Shown: positions 1 through 5,135 of the stretch, piece after piece
Numbering within the stretch: position 1 is the stretch's first letter
Layout: the number at the start of each line of letters is the position of its first letter
Assembly: GCA_021839785.1 (NCBI GenBank)
Contig: JAKCAB010000708.1
Coordinates: 1-5,135 of the forward strand
DNA length: 5,135 bases
Direction: 5' to 3'
Source: a bacterium
GTDB lineage: Bacteria; Verrucomicrobiota; Verrucomicrobiae; Limisphaerales; J093
Translations under genes and position numbers: made by a program
Notes under the pieces: model-generated
Seen by the model: the letters and a program-made list of their open reading frames with translations, nothing else
Databases searched by the model: none
What the model was told of the DNA's origin: nothing

Positions 1-598
1 AGCCGGGCTTGCGCGCCTTGAGCACTTCGGCCACGCCGGTGAGCGTGCCGCCGGTGCCGAAGCCCGCCACGAGAATGTCCGCGCGGCCGTCGGTGTCGCG
101 CCAGATTTCCTCGGCCGTGGTGCGCCGGTGGATCTCCGGGTTCGCGGGGTTGGCGAATTGTTGCAGGATCAGGCTGTTGGGGGTGTGCGCATGCAACTCC
201 TCGGCACGGGCGATGGCGCCCTTCATGCCATTCGCGCCGTCGGTGAGGACCAGCTTCGCGCCGAGGATTTTCAAGAGCTTGCGCCGCTCGAGGCTCATGG
301 TCTCCGGCATGGTGAGGATCAGTTTCAGGCCTTTGGCGGCGGCCACGAACGCGAGCGCGACGCCGGTGTTGCCGCTGGTCGGCTCGATCAAGACCGTGTC
401 TGGTTTGATGCGCCCGCTGCGCAGGCCGTCCTCGATCATCGCCACGCCGATGCGGTCCTTGACGCTCGAGAGCGGGTTGAAGAACTCGAGCTTGAGCAGG
501 ATCTCCGCGCGGGCGCCGTGCTTTTGCGCGGTGCGGTTGAGCCGGACCAACGGCGTGTTGCCGACGGTCTCCGTGATGTCGTTGAAGATGCGGGGCAT
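1..598 (-). CDS. cysK: Cysteine synthase (O-acetylserine sulfhydrylase), second copy, 3' end missing
   Basis: A PLP enzyme that makes L-cysteine from O-acetylserine and sulfide in the cytoplasm. The ATG is at 598-596 and the frame stays open to the window edge, giving 199 codons of a family usually near 320. Residues 41-48 read NPLSSVKD, with K47 as the expected PLP Schiff-base lysine. PTSGNTG at 73-79 is the substrate-binding loop, TMPETMS at 96-102 is a CysK signature, and GTGGT at 181-185 is the PLP phosphate loop. The C-terminal third is outside the window, so it cannot be judged whether the gene is intact. By hand alignment it matches the complete CysK at 2574-3551 at about 160 of 199 positions, with no gaps. 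It has the best ribosome-binding site in the window (AGAAGGA, about 5 bases before the ATG). It lies 161 bp after cysW, so it may be an operon distal gene or separately transcribed. CysK is preferred over CysM because of the close match to the E. coli CysK pattern; the substrate preference of this copy is unknown. Confidence 0.93.
   Translation of the reverse strand, partial: MPRIFNDITETVGNTPLVRLNRTAQKHGARAEILLKLEFFNPLSSVKDRIGVAMIEDGLRSGRIKPDTVLIEPTSGNTGVALAFVAAAKGLKLILTMPETMSLERRKLLKILGAKLVLTDGANGMKGAIARAEELHAHTPNSLILQQFANPANPEIHRRTTAEEIWRDTDGRADILVAGFGTGGTLTGVAEVLKARKPG
87..121. repeat. Direct repeat inside the two cysK genes, copy A
   Basis: This 35-base stretch is identical to 3040-3074 in the same orientation. 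It encodes the conserved [12 protein letters not shown] part of both CysK proteins. It is the longest exact match noticed between the copies; another 30-base match pairs 362-391 with 3315-3344. They result from gene duplication, not from a mobile repeat. Confidence 0.85.
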
Positions 599-600
599 GG

Positions 601-613
601 GGTTCCTTCTATC
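601..613 (-). promoter_or_regulatory. Ribosome-binding site of the second cysK
   Basis: On the minus strand the bases before the ATG at 598 read TAGAAGGAACCCC, placing an AAGGA core at normal Shine-Dalgarno distance. No other gene in the window has a site this good, and it supports the start at 598. Confidence 0.6.
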
Positions 614-655
614 AGGGGGCGGTTCTGGGCCTTGACCCGACGCCGCAACCGCACA

Positions 656-673
656 CGGAGGCATTCGCCTCCG
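656..673 (-). other. Stem-loop in the cysW to second cysK gap
   Basis: A perfect 7-bp inverted repeat, CGGAGGC and GCCTCCG, around a 4-base loop. It lies in the 161-bp non-coding gap about 60 bases before the second cysK. No T-run follows on either strand, so it is not a standard intrinsic terminator. It could be an mRNA processing or stabilising hairpin, or chance in GC-rich DNA. Confidence 0.35.
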
Positions 674-698
674 CGCGATGCACCGTCGGGGACAAGCT

Positions 699-715
699 AT
701 TGTTCACGTCACAAT
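699..715. promoter_or_regulatory. Inverted repeat ATTGT-N7-ACAAT, possible operator
   Basis: A perfect 5-bp dyad with a 7-base centre, lying in the AT-richer part of the gap about 100 bp upstream of the second cysK. Its form fits the loose T-N11-A layout used by LysR-type regulators, the family that includes the sulfur regulator CysB. That link is inference only. I could not find a convincing -35/-10 pair beside it. Confidence 0.25.
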
Positions 716-759
716 TCATTTTGCTGGCAGCAGCCGGAGCAAATTTCAGGGTGGTTGGT

Positions 760-1689
760 TCAGGCGGCAAATCCGCCTTCCGACGACGCATCCTCGGCGG
801 GACTGGGTCCAGACTGCTGGGCGCGCGCGAACGCGCGCTGTTGTTGCCATTCAAGAAACGTCTTCACCGACAACGTCAACAAGGCGATCACCGCCAGCAG
901 GCTGGCCACGGCGAAGGCGCCGGTGGCGTTGTACTCGTGGTAGAGTTTGTCCACGCGCAGCGGCAGCGTGTCGGTCTCGCCGGCGATGTGGCCGGACAGT
1001 ACGGAGACGGCGCCGAATTCGCCCATCGCCCGCGCGTTGCACAGGATCACGCCGTAGAGCAACCCCCACTTCACCGACGGGAGCGTGACCTGCCAGAACG
1101 TCCGCCACCCGCTGGCGCCCAGTGTGAGCGCGGCTTGTTCCTGGTCGTTGCCGGTGGCTTGCATCACCGGGATGAGTTCCCGCGCCACGAACGGAAACGT
1201 GACAAAGACCGTGGCCAGCACGATGCCGGAGACGTTGAAAACGATGCGGATGCCGTGCGCGTCCAGCCAGGGGCCGAGGTAGCCCTGCATGCCGAACAGG
1301 ACAAGATAGATGAGGCCGGCGACGACCGGCGAAATGGCGAACGGCAGATCGATCAGCGTGATCAAAAACGCTTTGCCGCGAAACTGGAACTTCGCGATCG
1401 CCCACGCTGCGGCCACGCCGAACACGGTGTTCAGCGGCACCGCAATAGCCGCCACGAGCAGCGTCAACTTCGCCGCGGCGATCGTGTCCGGCTCCACCAG
1501 CGCGGCCAGGTACGCCCGCCCGCCCTTGGCCAGCGCCTGCCAGAAGACGTTCACGAGCGGCAGGACCAAGAACACGGTGAGGAACAACACGGCCGCGCCG
1601 ATCAGGAGTCGCCGCGCGAGCCCGCCCTCCGCGGGGCCGTGCCCGTGGGTGCGTTGCGCGAGTAAGCGCGATTTGGCGGCGCCGGACAT
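760..1689 (-). CDS. cysW: Sulfate/thiosulfate ABC transporter permease CysW
   Basis: An inner-membrane permease that pairs with CysT to form the sulfate/thiosulfate channel of the CysTWA-Sbp importer. The 309 residues slightly exceed the usual length of about 290, because of an N-terminal tail (1-25) and a low-complexity acidic/Ser/Gly C-tail (about 290-309). Hydrophobic segments fall near 28-50, 72-98, 107-136, 147-172, 207-232 and 256-280, giving the expected six spans. The ABC permease EAA loop lies at about 184-204 (EQAALTLG ... LP), where the ATPase docks. ARAMGEFGAVSVLSGHIAGE (219-238) followed by TLPL closely matches CysW proteins and separates it from CysT. The start follows the cysT stop by only 3 bases, so the two are surely co-transcribed and probably translationally coupled; no Shine-Dalgarno site is visible. 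No ATPase gene (cysA) follows within the window. It contains one cysteine (C217). Confidence 0.95.
   Translation of the reverse strand: MSGAAKSRLLAQRTHGHGPAEGGLARRLLIGAAVLFLTVFLVLPLVNVFWQALAKGGRAYLAALVEPDTIAAAKLTLLVAAIAVPLNTVFGVAAAWAIAKFQFRGKAFLITLIDLPFAISPVVAGLIYLVLFGMQGYLGPWLDAHGIRIVFNVSGIVLATVFVTFPFVARELIPVMQATGNDQEQAALTLGASGWRTFWQVTLPSVKWGLLYGVILCNARAMGEFGAVSVLSGHIAGETDTLPLRVDKLYHEYNATGAFAVASLLAVIALLTLSVKTFLEWQQQRAFARAQQSGPSPAEDASSEGGFAA
762..778 (-). other. Stem-loop overlapping the cysW stop codon
   Basis: AGGCGG and CCGCCT form a 6-bp stem around a 5-base loop. On the minus strand this covers the last codons of cysW, with the stop codon at 760-762 at its 3' edge. No T-run follows, so intrinsic termination is doubtful. 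It might mark the end of the sbp-cysK-cysT-cysW transcript or protect its 3' end. Confidence 0.3.
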
Positions 1690-1692
1690 AGT

Positions 1693-2517
1693 TCAGCGTT
1701 GCCAGGCGCTGGCCCAGCGTTCGAGGAGGTTGATGACGGCCAGCAGCACGAACGACAAGGCCAGCAGCACGACGGCGATGGCAATGGCGCCGGCATAATT
1801 GAATTCTTCGAGCCGGATCACGATCAGCAGCGGCGCGATCTCCGATTCGAACGGCTGGTTGCCCGCAATGAAAATCACCGAGCCGTACTCGCCGATCGCG
1901 CGGGCAAAGGCGAGGGCGAAGCCGGTCAGCACTGCTGGCAGCAGCGTCGGCGCGATGATGGTGAAGAACGTGCGCCAACGCCCGGCGCCGAGCGTGGCGG
2001 CGGCTTCTTCGACCTCGGTCTCGAAGCCTTGCAGCACCGGCTGCAACGTGCGCACCACAAACGGCAGGCCGATGAACGTGAGCGCGATCACCACGCCCAA
2101 CCGCGTGTAGGCGCCCTGGATGCCCAGCGGCACCAGCCACCGCCCCAGCCAGCCGTTCGCGGCGAACAGGCTGGAGAGCGTGAGTCCCGCCACCGCGGTG
2201 GGCAGCGCGAACGGCAGGTCCACGAGCGCGTCGAACAGGCGTTTGCCGGGGAATTCGTAACGAACCAGCACCCAGGCCACGAGCGTGCCGAAGACGGCAT
2301 TGACGAGCGCCGCCACGAACGCGGCCCCGAAGGTGAGCCGGTACGCGGCCAGCGCGCGGTCCGAGGCGGCCAGTTGCCAGAACTCGGCCCAGGTCAGGCC
2401 AAGCAATCGCAGGAACAACGCCGCCACGGGAAGGAGCACGATCACGCTCAGGTAAACGAGCGTGTAGCCCATGGTCCGGCGAAAGCCCGGCAGCACGTTG
2501 AAGGGTCGGGCAGCCAT
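1693..2517 (-). CDS. cysT: Sulfate/thiosulfate ABC transporter permease CysT (CysU)
   Basis: The partner permease of CysW, forming the other half of the inner-membrane sulfate/thiosulfate pore. At 274 residues it matches the family length (E. coli about 277). The N-terminus runs VLPGFRRTMGYTLVYLSVIV (8-27), the usual CysT opening, which favours the ATG at 2517 over the internal ATG at codon 16. Hydrophobic spans lie near 17-40, 60-88, 97-125, 140-165, 195-219 and 240-265. The EAA loop is at 171-190 (EAAATLG ... IIAP) and ARAIGEYGSVIFIAG (205-219) is the conserved stretch after it. The protein has no cysteine and only two methionines. It begins 56 bp after cysK and ends 3 bp before cysW. There is no recognisable Shine-Dalgarno site, so translation may depend on coupling or on a leader-independent mode. 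Confidence 0.95.
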   Translation of the reverse strand: MAARPFNVLPGFRRTMGYTLVYLSVIVLLPVAALFLRLLGLTWAEFWQLAASDRALAAYRLTFGAAFVAALVNAVFGTLVAWVLVRYEFPGKRLFDALVDLPFALPTAVAGLTLSSLFAANGWLGRWLVPLGIQGAYTRLGVVIALTFIGLPFVVRTLQPVLQGFETEVEEAAATLGAGRWRTFFTIIAPTLLPAVLTGFALAFARAIGEYGSVIFIAGNQPFESEIAPLLIVIRLEEFNYAGAIAIAVVLLALSFVLLAVINLLERWASAWQR

Positions 2518-2573
2518 GCGGCACTGGTTGACGCTGGCTCAGCTTAGGGGGCGGGCGCGGTGGCGCAAAGGAT

Positions 2574-3551
2574 TTATGCGCCGCGGAACAGGTCTTCCAC
2601 GGGATCGCTTTCGACGCCGATGTCGGCGAACAGCCAGGAAGAAAGATAGCGTTCGCAGCACGAAGGCATGACCGCCACCACGCGTTTGCCGGCGTTTTCC
2701 GGACGTTTCGCGACCTGGAGCGCCGCCCAGGCGCACGCTCCGCTGGAGATGCCCACCGGCACACCGTCGATCCGGTTGATCTGTTTGGCGACTGCCGCGG
2801 CGTCGTCCTCCTTGACCGTGATGACCTCGTCCACGACGGCGCGATTGAGGTTTTCCGGGATGAAGCCGGCGCCGAGACCTTGAAGCTTGTGCGGTCCGGG
2901 CTGGCCGCCCGAGATGACGGGCGAGCCGGCCGGTTCCACCGCCACGATCTTGAGCGCCGGCAGGCGCGGTTTGAGCACCTCGCCCACGCCGGTGACGGTG
3001 CCGCCCGTGCCGACCCCCGCCACCACGAAGTCCACCCGCCCGTCGGTGTCGCGCCAGATTTCCTCGGCCGTGGTCTGCCGGTGAATGGCGGGGTTCGACG
3101 GATTCGAAAACTGTTGCAGGATGACGCTGTTCGGAATCTTCGCCCGCAATTCCTCCGCCTTGGCGATGGCGCCTTTCATGCCTTTCGGGCCTTCGGTCAA
3201 CACCAGTCGCGCGCCCAGGACCTTGAGCAATTTGCGCCGTTCGAGGCTCATGGTTTCCGGCATGGTGAGAATCAGTTTCAAACCTTTCGCCGCCGCCACG
3301 AACGCCAGCGCAATGCCGGTGTTGCCGCTGGTCGGCTCGATCAAAACTGTGTTGGCGTCGATCTGGCCGGCCTTCAACGCGTCTTCGATCATGGCCACGC
3401 CGATGCGGTCCTTGACGCTGGAAAGCGGGTTGAAGAATTCGAGTTTGAGCAACACTTCGGCCACGGCGCCGTGCGCCTGGGCGGTGCGGTTCAAGCGGAC
3501 CAGCGGCGTGTTGCCGATCGTCTGGGTGATGTCGTCGTAGATGCGTGCCAT
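2574..3551 (-). CDS. cysK: Cysteine synthase A (O-acetylserine sulfhydrylase), complete
   Basis: A cytoplasmic PLP enzyme that converts O-acetyl-L-serine and sulfide to L-cysteine, the last step of sulfate assimilation. Its 325 residues match E. coli CysK (323). Visible motifs are NPLSSVKD at 41-48 with PLP lysine K47, PTSGNTG at 73-79 (substrate loop), TMPETMS at 96-102, GTGGT at 181-185 (PLP phosphate), and GISSGA at 267-272, whose serine contacts the PLP ring nitrogen in the family. Near the C-terminus, [10 protein letters not shown] (296-305) corresponds to PSSGERYLST of E. coli CysK, so a Cys-Cys pair replaces Ser-Gly. It sits between the binding protein and permease genes, 35 bp after sbp and 56 bp before cysT, which ties import to assimilation. 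No Shine-Dalgarno precedes the ATG; the leader there is pyrimidine-rich (CCCCTCCTGATTT). CysM or a cystathionine-type function is less likely given the close CysK match. Confidence 0.96.
   Translation of the reverse strand: MARIYDDITQTIGNTPLVRLNRTAQAHGAVAEVLLKLEFFNPLSSVKDRIGVAMIEDALKAGQIDANTVLIEPTSGNTGIALAFVAAAKGLKLILTMPETMSLERRKLLKVLGARLVLTEGPKGMKGAIAKAEELRAKIPNSVILQQFSNPSNPAIHRQTTAEEIWRDTDGRVDFVVAGVGTGGTVTGVGEVLKPRLPALKIVAVEPAGSPVISGGQPGPHKLQGLGAGFIPENLNRAVVDEVITVKEDDAAAVAKQINRIDGVPVGISSGACAWAALQVAKRPENAGKRVVAVMPSCCERYLSSWLFADIGVESDPVEDLFRGA
3040..3074. repeat. Direct repeat inside the two cysK genes, copy B
   Basis: The partner of 87-121, identical over 35 bases and 2,953 bp away in direct orientation. 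The homologous region as a whole spans about 2954-3551, matching 1-598. Confidence 0.85.
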
Positions 3552-3586
3552 AAATCAGGAGGGGTGCGGTTAGTTTACAGGGTGAA

Positions 3587-4687
3587 TCAACGGCGGGCGC
3601 GACTGATTTGATCGAAGACGCCGCCTTCGCCGAAATGCCGCGGCTGCGCTTTGGCCCAGCCGCCAAACGCTTCGTCGATGGTGACCAACTTGATCGCCGG
3701 GAACTGCGCCGCATACTCGGCGGCCACTTCCGCGAGGCGGGGTCGGTAGAAATGTTTCGCTGCGATGCGCTGGCCTTCGGGCGAGTAGAGATACTCCAGA
3801 TAGGCTTTCGCGACCGCCTCGGTGCCGCGTCGCTTGACGGTGTGATCCACCCAGGCGACCGGCGGCTCAGCCAGGATGCTCAGCGACGGCGTGACCACCT
3901 CGAACTGGCCAGCACCAAACTCGGCGCGGGCGAGGTAAGCCTCGTTTTCCCAGGCGATCAGCACGTCGCCAATGCCGCGCTGGACAAAAGTCGTGGTCGC
4001 GCCTCGCGCGCCGGTGTCCAACACCGGCACGTTCGCGAAAAGACGGGTCACGAAGCCGCGTGCTTTGGCCTCGTCGCCGCCGGCCTTCTGCGCCGCGTAA
4101 GCCCAGGCAGCCAGGTAATTCCAGCGGGCGCCGCCGGAAGTCTTGGGGTTGGGTGTCACCACGGCGATGCCAGGCTTCACCAAATCGTCCCAGTCCTTGA
4201 TGCCTCTCGGGTTTCCCCGGCGGACCAGAAAAACGATCGTACTCGTGTAAGGCGAGCTGTTGTGCGGCAACCGTTTCTGCCAGTCGGCGGGCAACAAATA
4301 CCCCTTCGTGGCAATGGCGCCGATGTCGTGGGCCAGCGCGAGCGTTACCACGTCCGCCGGCAGGCCGTCGATGACCGAGCGCGCCTGTTTGCCGGAGCCG
4401 GCGTGCGATTGCTTGATTTCGACCGTGTCACCGGTCTGAGCCCGCCAGTGCTTGGCGAAGGCGGCATTGAAATCCTCGTAAAGCTCGCGGGTGGGATCGT
4501 ACGAAACATTCAGCAGCGTGACCTCGGCTGCGCGCGCTCCAAATGTGGCCAAAGCCAGCAGCGCCGCCACCGCCAACCCGCGCCCGCGACCCGAATCCGG
4601 GAACGTGAACGCGCGACCTGCCTGCCAAGGGCGGGTAGCTAAGCGACTGAGGTCGCTCCCGCGTCGCGTTGAGATCGTGCCGTTCAT
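3587..4687 (-). CDS. sbp: Sulfate-binding protein of the sulfate ABC importer (Sbp family)
   Basis: A periplasmic solute-binding protein that delivers sulfate (possibly thiosulfate) to CysT/CysW. Family signatures are clear: the segment at 82-94 ([13 protein letters not shown]) fits the first prokaryotic sulfate-binding signature apart from R for K at its first position, and NPKTSGGAR at 180-188 is the second. S184, G185 and G186 match ligand-contacting residues of the Salmonella protein, and W246 in AWENEA matches its ligand tryptophan. A hydrophobic export segment covers about 37-51, with likely cleavage at ARA/AE (51-54). The ATG start leaves an unusually long, arginine-rich n-region of about 36 residues, giving 366 residues against about 330 usually. 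The only in-frame alternatives near the hydrophobic core are TTG/GTG at codons 38/40, which would leave no charged n-region. After the start there is no Cys and no Met. It is probably the first gene of the operon. Sbp versus CysP (thiosulfate-preferring) cannot be settled. Confidence 0.94.
   Translation of the reverse strand: MNGTISTRRGSDLSRLATRPWQAGRAFTFPDSGRGRGLAVAALLALATFGARAAEVTLLNVSYDPTRELYEDFNAAFAKHWRAQTGDTVEIKQSHAGSGKQARSVIDGLPADVVTLALAHDIGAIATKGYLLPADWQKRLPHNSSPYTSTIVFLVRRGNPRGIKDWDDLVKPGIAVVTPNPKTSGGARWNYLAAWAYAAQKAGGDEAKARGFVTRLFANVPVLDTGARGATTTFVQRGIGDVLIAWENEAYLARAEFGAGQFEVVTPSLSILAEPPVAWVDHTVKRRGTEAVAKAYLEYLYSPEGQRIAAKHFYRPRLAEVAAEYAAQFPAIKLVTIDEAFGGWAKAQPRHFGEGGVFDQISRARR
4642..4657 (-). 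other. Perfect stem-loop inside the first codons of sbp
   Basis: AGCGAC and GTCGCT form a 6-bp perfect stem around a 4-base loop, within codons 11-16 of sbp as called from 4687. A shorter CCCG/CGGG hairpin follows at 4590-4601. Both fall in the odd N-terminal extension, which may derive from an intergenic repeat-like sequence or act as a translational control structure. Copies elsewhere in the genome cannot be seen from here. Confidence 0.35.
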
Positions 4688-4723
4688 CGTTCCGTGCCCG
4701 GTTACCGCAAAACTTGTCGGCGT

Positions 4724-4751
4724 AGCTTAGTTCTAAACATTACTATGTCAA
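4724..4751 (-). promoter_or_regulatory. Candidate sigma-70-type promoter for the sbp-cys operon
   Basis: On the minus strand a perfect -35 box TTGACA lies at 4751-4746. A weak -10 match, TAAGCT (3 of 6 to TATAAT), follows at 4729-4724 with a 16-bp spacer. Transcription would begin near 4717, leaving a leader of about 30 bases before the sbp ATG. The patch is markedly AT-richer than the surrounding genes. The -35 is convincing, the -10 is not. Confidence 0.45.
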
Positions 4752-4764
4752 TCATCATTGTCAT
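4745..4764. promoter_or_regulatory. Near-palindrome overlapping the -35 box, candidate operator
   Basis: ATGTCAAT, a 4-base spacer CATC, and ATTGTCAT form a 20-bp dyad with 7 of 8 symmetric positions. It overlaps the TTGACA box of the candidate sbp promoter. Beside it, ACAT-TACT-ATGT (4737-4748) is a second, smaller palindrome sharing four bases with it. This placement suits a repressor or sulfur-responsive regulator. No regulator gene is in the window, so the binding protein is unknown. Confidence 0.4.
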
Positions 4765-4876
4765 GTATCCGCGCAGCGCTTGAATAGCAAGGCAGGCCGA
4801 CCGCCACGAACAACCGCCAGATCGCATTGCAGACGCCGTATTGTACCCTTAAACCCAAGCGCTTCCACCGAGACCA

Positions 4877-4890
4877 GCCGGTCAACCGGC
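4877..4890 (-). terminator. Possible hairpin after the upstream gene
   Basis: GCCGGT and ACCGGC form a perfect 6-bp inverted repeat with only 2 bases between, realistically a 5-bp stem with a 4-base loop. It starts 4 bases after the stop codon of the minus-strand gene ending at 4895. No T-run follows on the minus strand, so intrinsic terminator function is uncertain; it may only stabilise the 3' end. Confidence 0.3.
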
Positions 4891-4894
4891 GAAA

Positions 4895-5135
4895 TCACGG
4901 GAACAGCACGAAGTGTCCGTCCGGCAACACGACCCCCGCCGCTCCATTGCCCGGACTGGGTGCGGAACCGGTGGCTCCTTGAGGCCGGCCGTTACGGTCA
5001 TAAAGCTGCCAGCCCAGCGCTTCTTGGTGCTTCCATGCCACGAGCGTCGCGCCGGCGGCGGCGGCGCCCAGCGCCACCAAACCCTCGCGAATACCGATCG
5101 TTCCCGGCGTTTCGATTTCTCCGGGGGGCACAACC
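4895..5135 (-). CDS. Unrecognised protein, C-terminal 79 residues only
   Basis: An open frame enters from the right edge and ends with TGA at 4897-4895. A GTG at 5131 could be read as a start, but the frame is open through it to the edge, so a 5'-truncated gene is more likely. The visible part includes GTIGIREGLVALGAAAAGATL, then VAWKHQEALGWQLYDRNGRPQG, and ends GVVLPDGHFVLFP. Alternating hydrophobic strands with an AW...GWQLYD..G pattern resemble a beta-propeller blade of the sialidase/BNR kind, and the end looks like a closing strand. That resemblance is by eye only. The alternative frame over the same bases is rich in Arg, Ser and Cys and looks like a shadow. No functional link to the cys genes is implied; the 207-bp gap and the promoter-like patch suggest a separate unit. 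Confidence 0.6.
   Translation of the reverse strand, partial: VVPPGEIETPGTIGIREGLVALGAAAAGATLVAWKHQEALGWQLYDRNGRPQGATGSAPSPGNGAAGVVLPDGHFVLFP

Larger units (their letters stand above)
4688..4894. other. Intergenic region upstream of sbp
   Basis: This 207-bp non-coding gap separates the sbp operon from the upstream gene. The half near sbp (about 4724-4790) is AT-rich and carries the candidate promoter and near-palindrome. The far half is ordinary GC-rich sequence with a short hairpin close to the upstream stop codon. No tRNA, small gene or riboswitch fold was recognised. Confidence 0.7.

Noticed and set aside
656..673. Intrinsic terminator at the 7-bp stem-loop
   Set aside because: No T-rich tract follows the stem on either strand, so it is listed only as a stem-loop.
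128..943. Long plus-strand frame (271 codons), and similar plus-strand frames at 9-635, 700-1665, 1699-2547, 2880-3611 and 3608-4642
   Set aside because: They are antisense to well-identified cys genes, rich in Arg, Gly, His and Gln, and lack family motifs. Those opposite the two cysK copies resemble each other only because the sense genes are homologous.
1687..1695. Frameshift or fusion between cysT and cysW
   Set aside because: The two genes are each full length with separate stop and start codons 3 bases apart; each carries its own EAA loop.
2472..2517. Internal ATG at codon 16 as the cysT start
   Set aside because: The residues before it (VLPGF) belong to the conserved CysT opening, so the longer form is preferred.
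851..2764. 637-codon minus-strand frame spanning parts of cysK, cysT and cysW
   Set aside because: It overlaps three confident genes in another frame and has Arg/Ala-rich low-complexity content, which is typical of stop-poor shadow frames in GC-rich DNA.
4882..5133. Alternative minus-strand frame over the right-edge gene
   Set aside because: Its composition (Arg, Ser, Cys, Pro runs) looks like a shadow. The 4895-5135 frame has regular hydrophobic spacing and a protein-like end.
1..5135. CRISPR array, tRNA/rRNA gene, insertion sequence or phage genes
   Set aside because: No regularly spaced repeats, transposase motifs, terminal inverted repeats or RNA gene signatures were seen; nearly all DNA is covered by cys genes.

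Overview
This is a GC-rich bacterial window in which every supported gene reads on the minus strand. It holds most of a sulfate/thiosulfate uptake and cysteine synthesis cluster. In transcription order, right to left, it contains: the 3' end of an unrecognised gene (4895-5135); a 207-bp gap with a promoter-like and operator-like AT-rich patch; sbp, a periplasmic sulfate-binding protein (3587-4687); a complete cysK, O-acetylserine sulfhydrylase (2574-3551); the permease pair cysT (1693-2517) and cysW (760-1689); a 161-bp gap; and a second, 3'-truncated cysK paralogue that runs off the left edge (1-598).

The genes form one coherent pathway. Sbp captures the oxyanion outside the inner membrane and CysT/CysW form the channel. 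After reduction to sulfide by enzymes not in this window, CysK joins it to O-acetylserine to make cysteine. The CysA ATPase, the reductases and serine acetyltransferase are absent. cysA may lie beyond the left edge or elsewhere. Spacings are 35 bp (sbp-cysK), 56 bp (cysK-cysT), 3 bp (cysT-cysW) and 161 bp (cysW-second cysK). The first four genes look like one operon, and the second cysK may have its own control.

The organism cannot be fixed from the sequence. High GC, weak or absent Shine-Dalgarno sites before most genes, and the sbp-cysK-cysT-cysW order are compatible with a Gram-negative such as a member of Verrucomicrobiota, but that is a low-confidence inference.

I see no previously undescribed system. 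The points worth a second look are: two cysK copies about 80% identical flanking the permease genes; a sulfate-binding protein with no cysteine and no methionine after its start; a long hairpin-encoded N-terminal extension on that protein; and a 20-bp near-palindrome overlapping a perfect TTGACA box upstream of sbp. The long plus-strand reading frames are antisense shadows of the cys genes.
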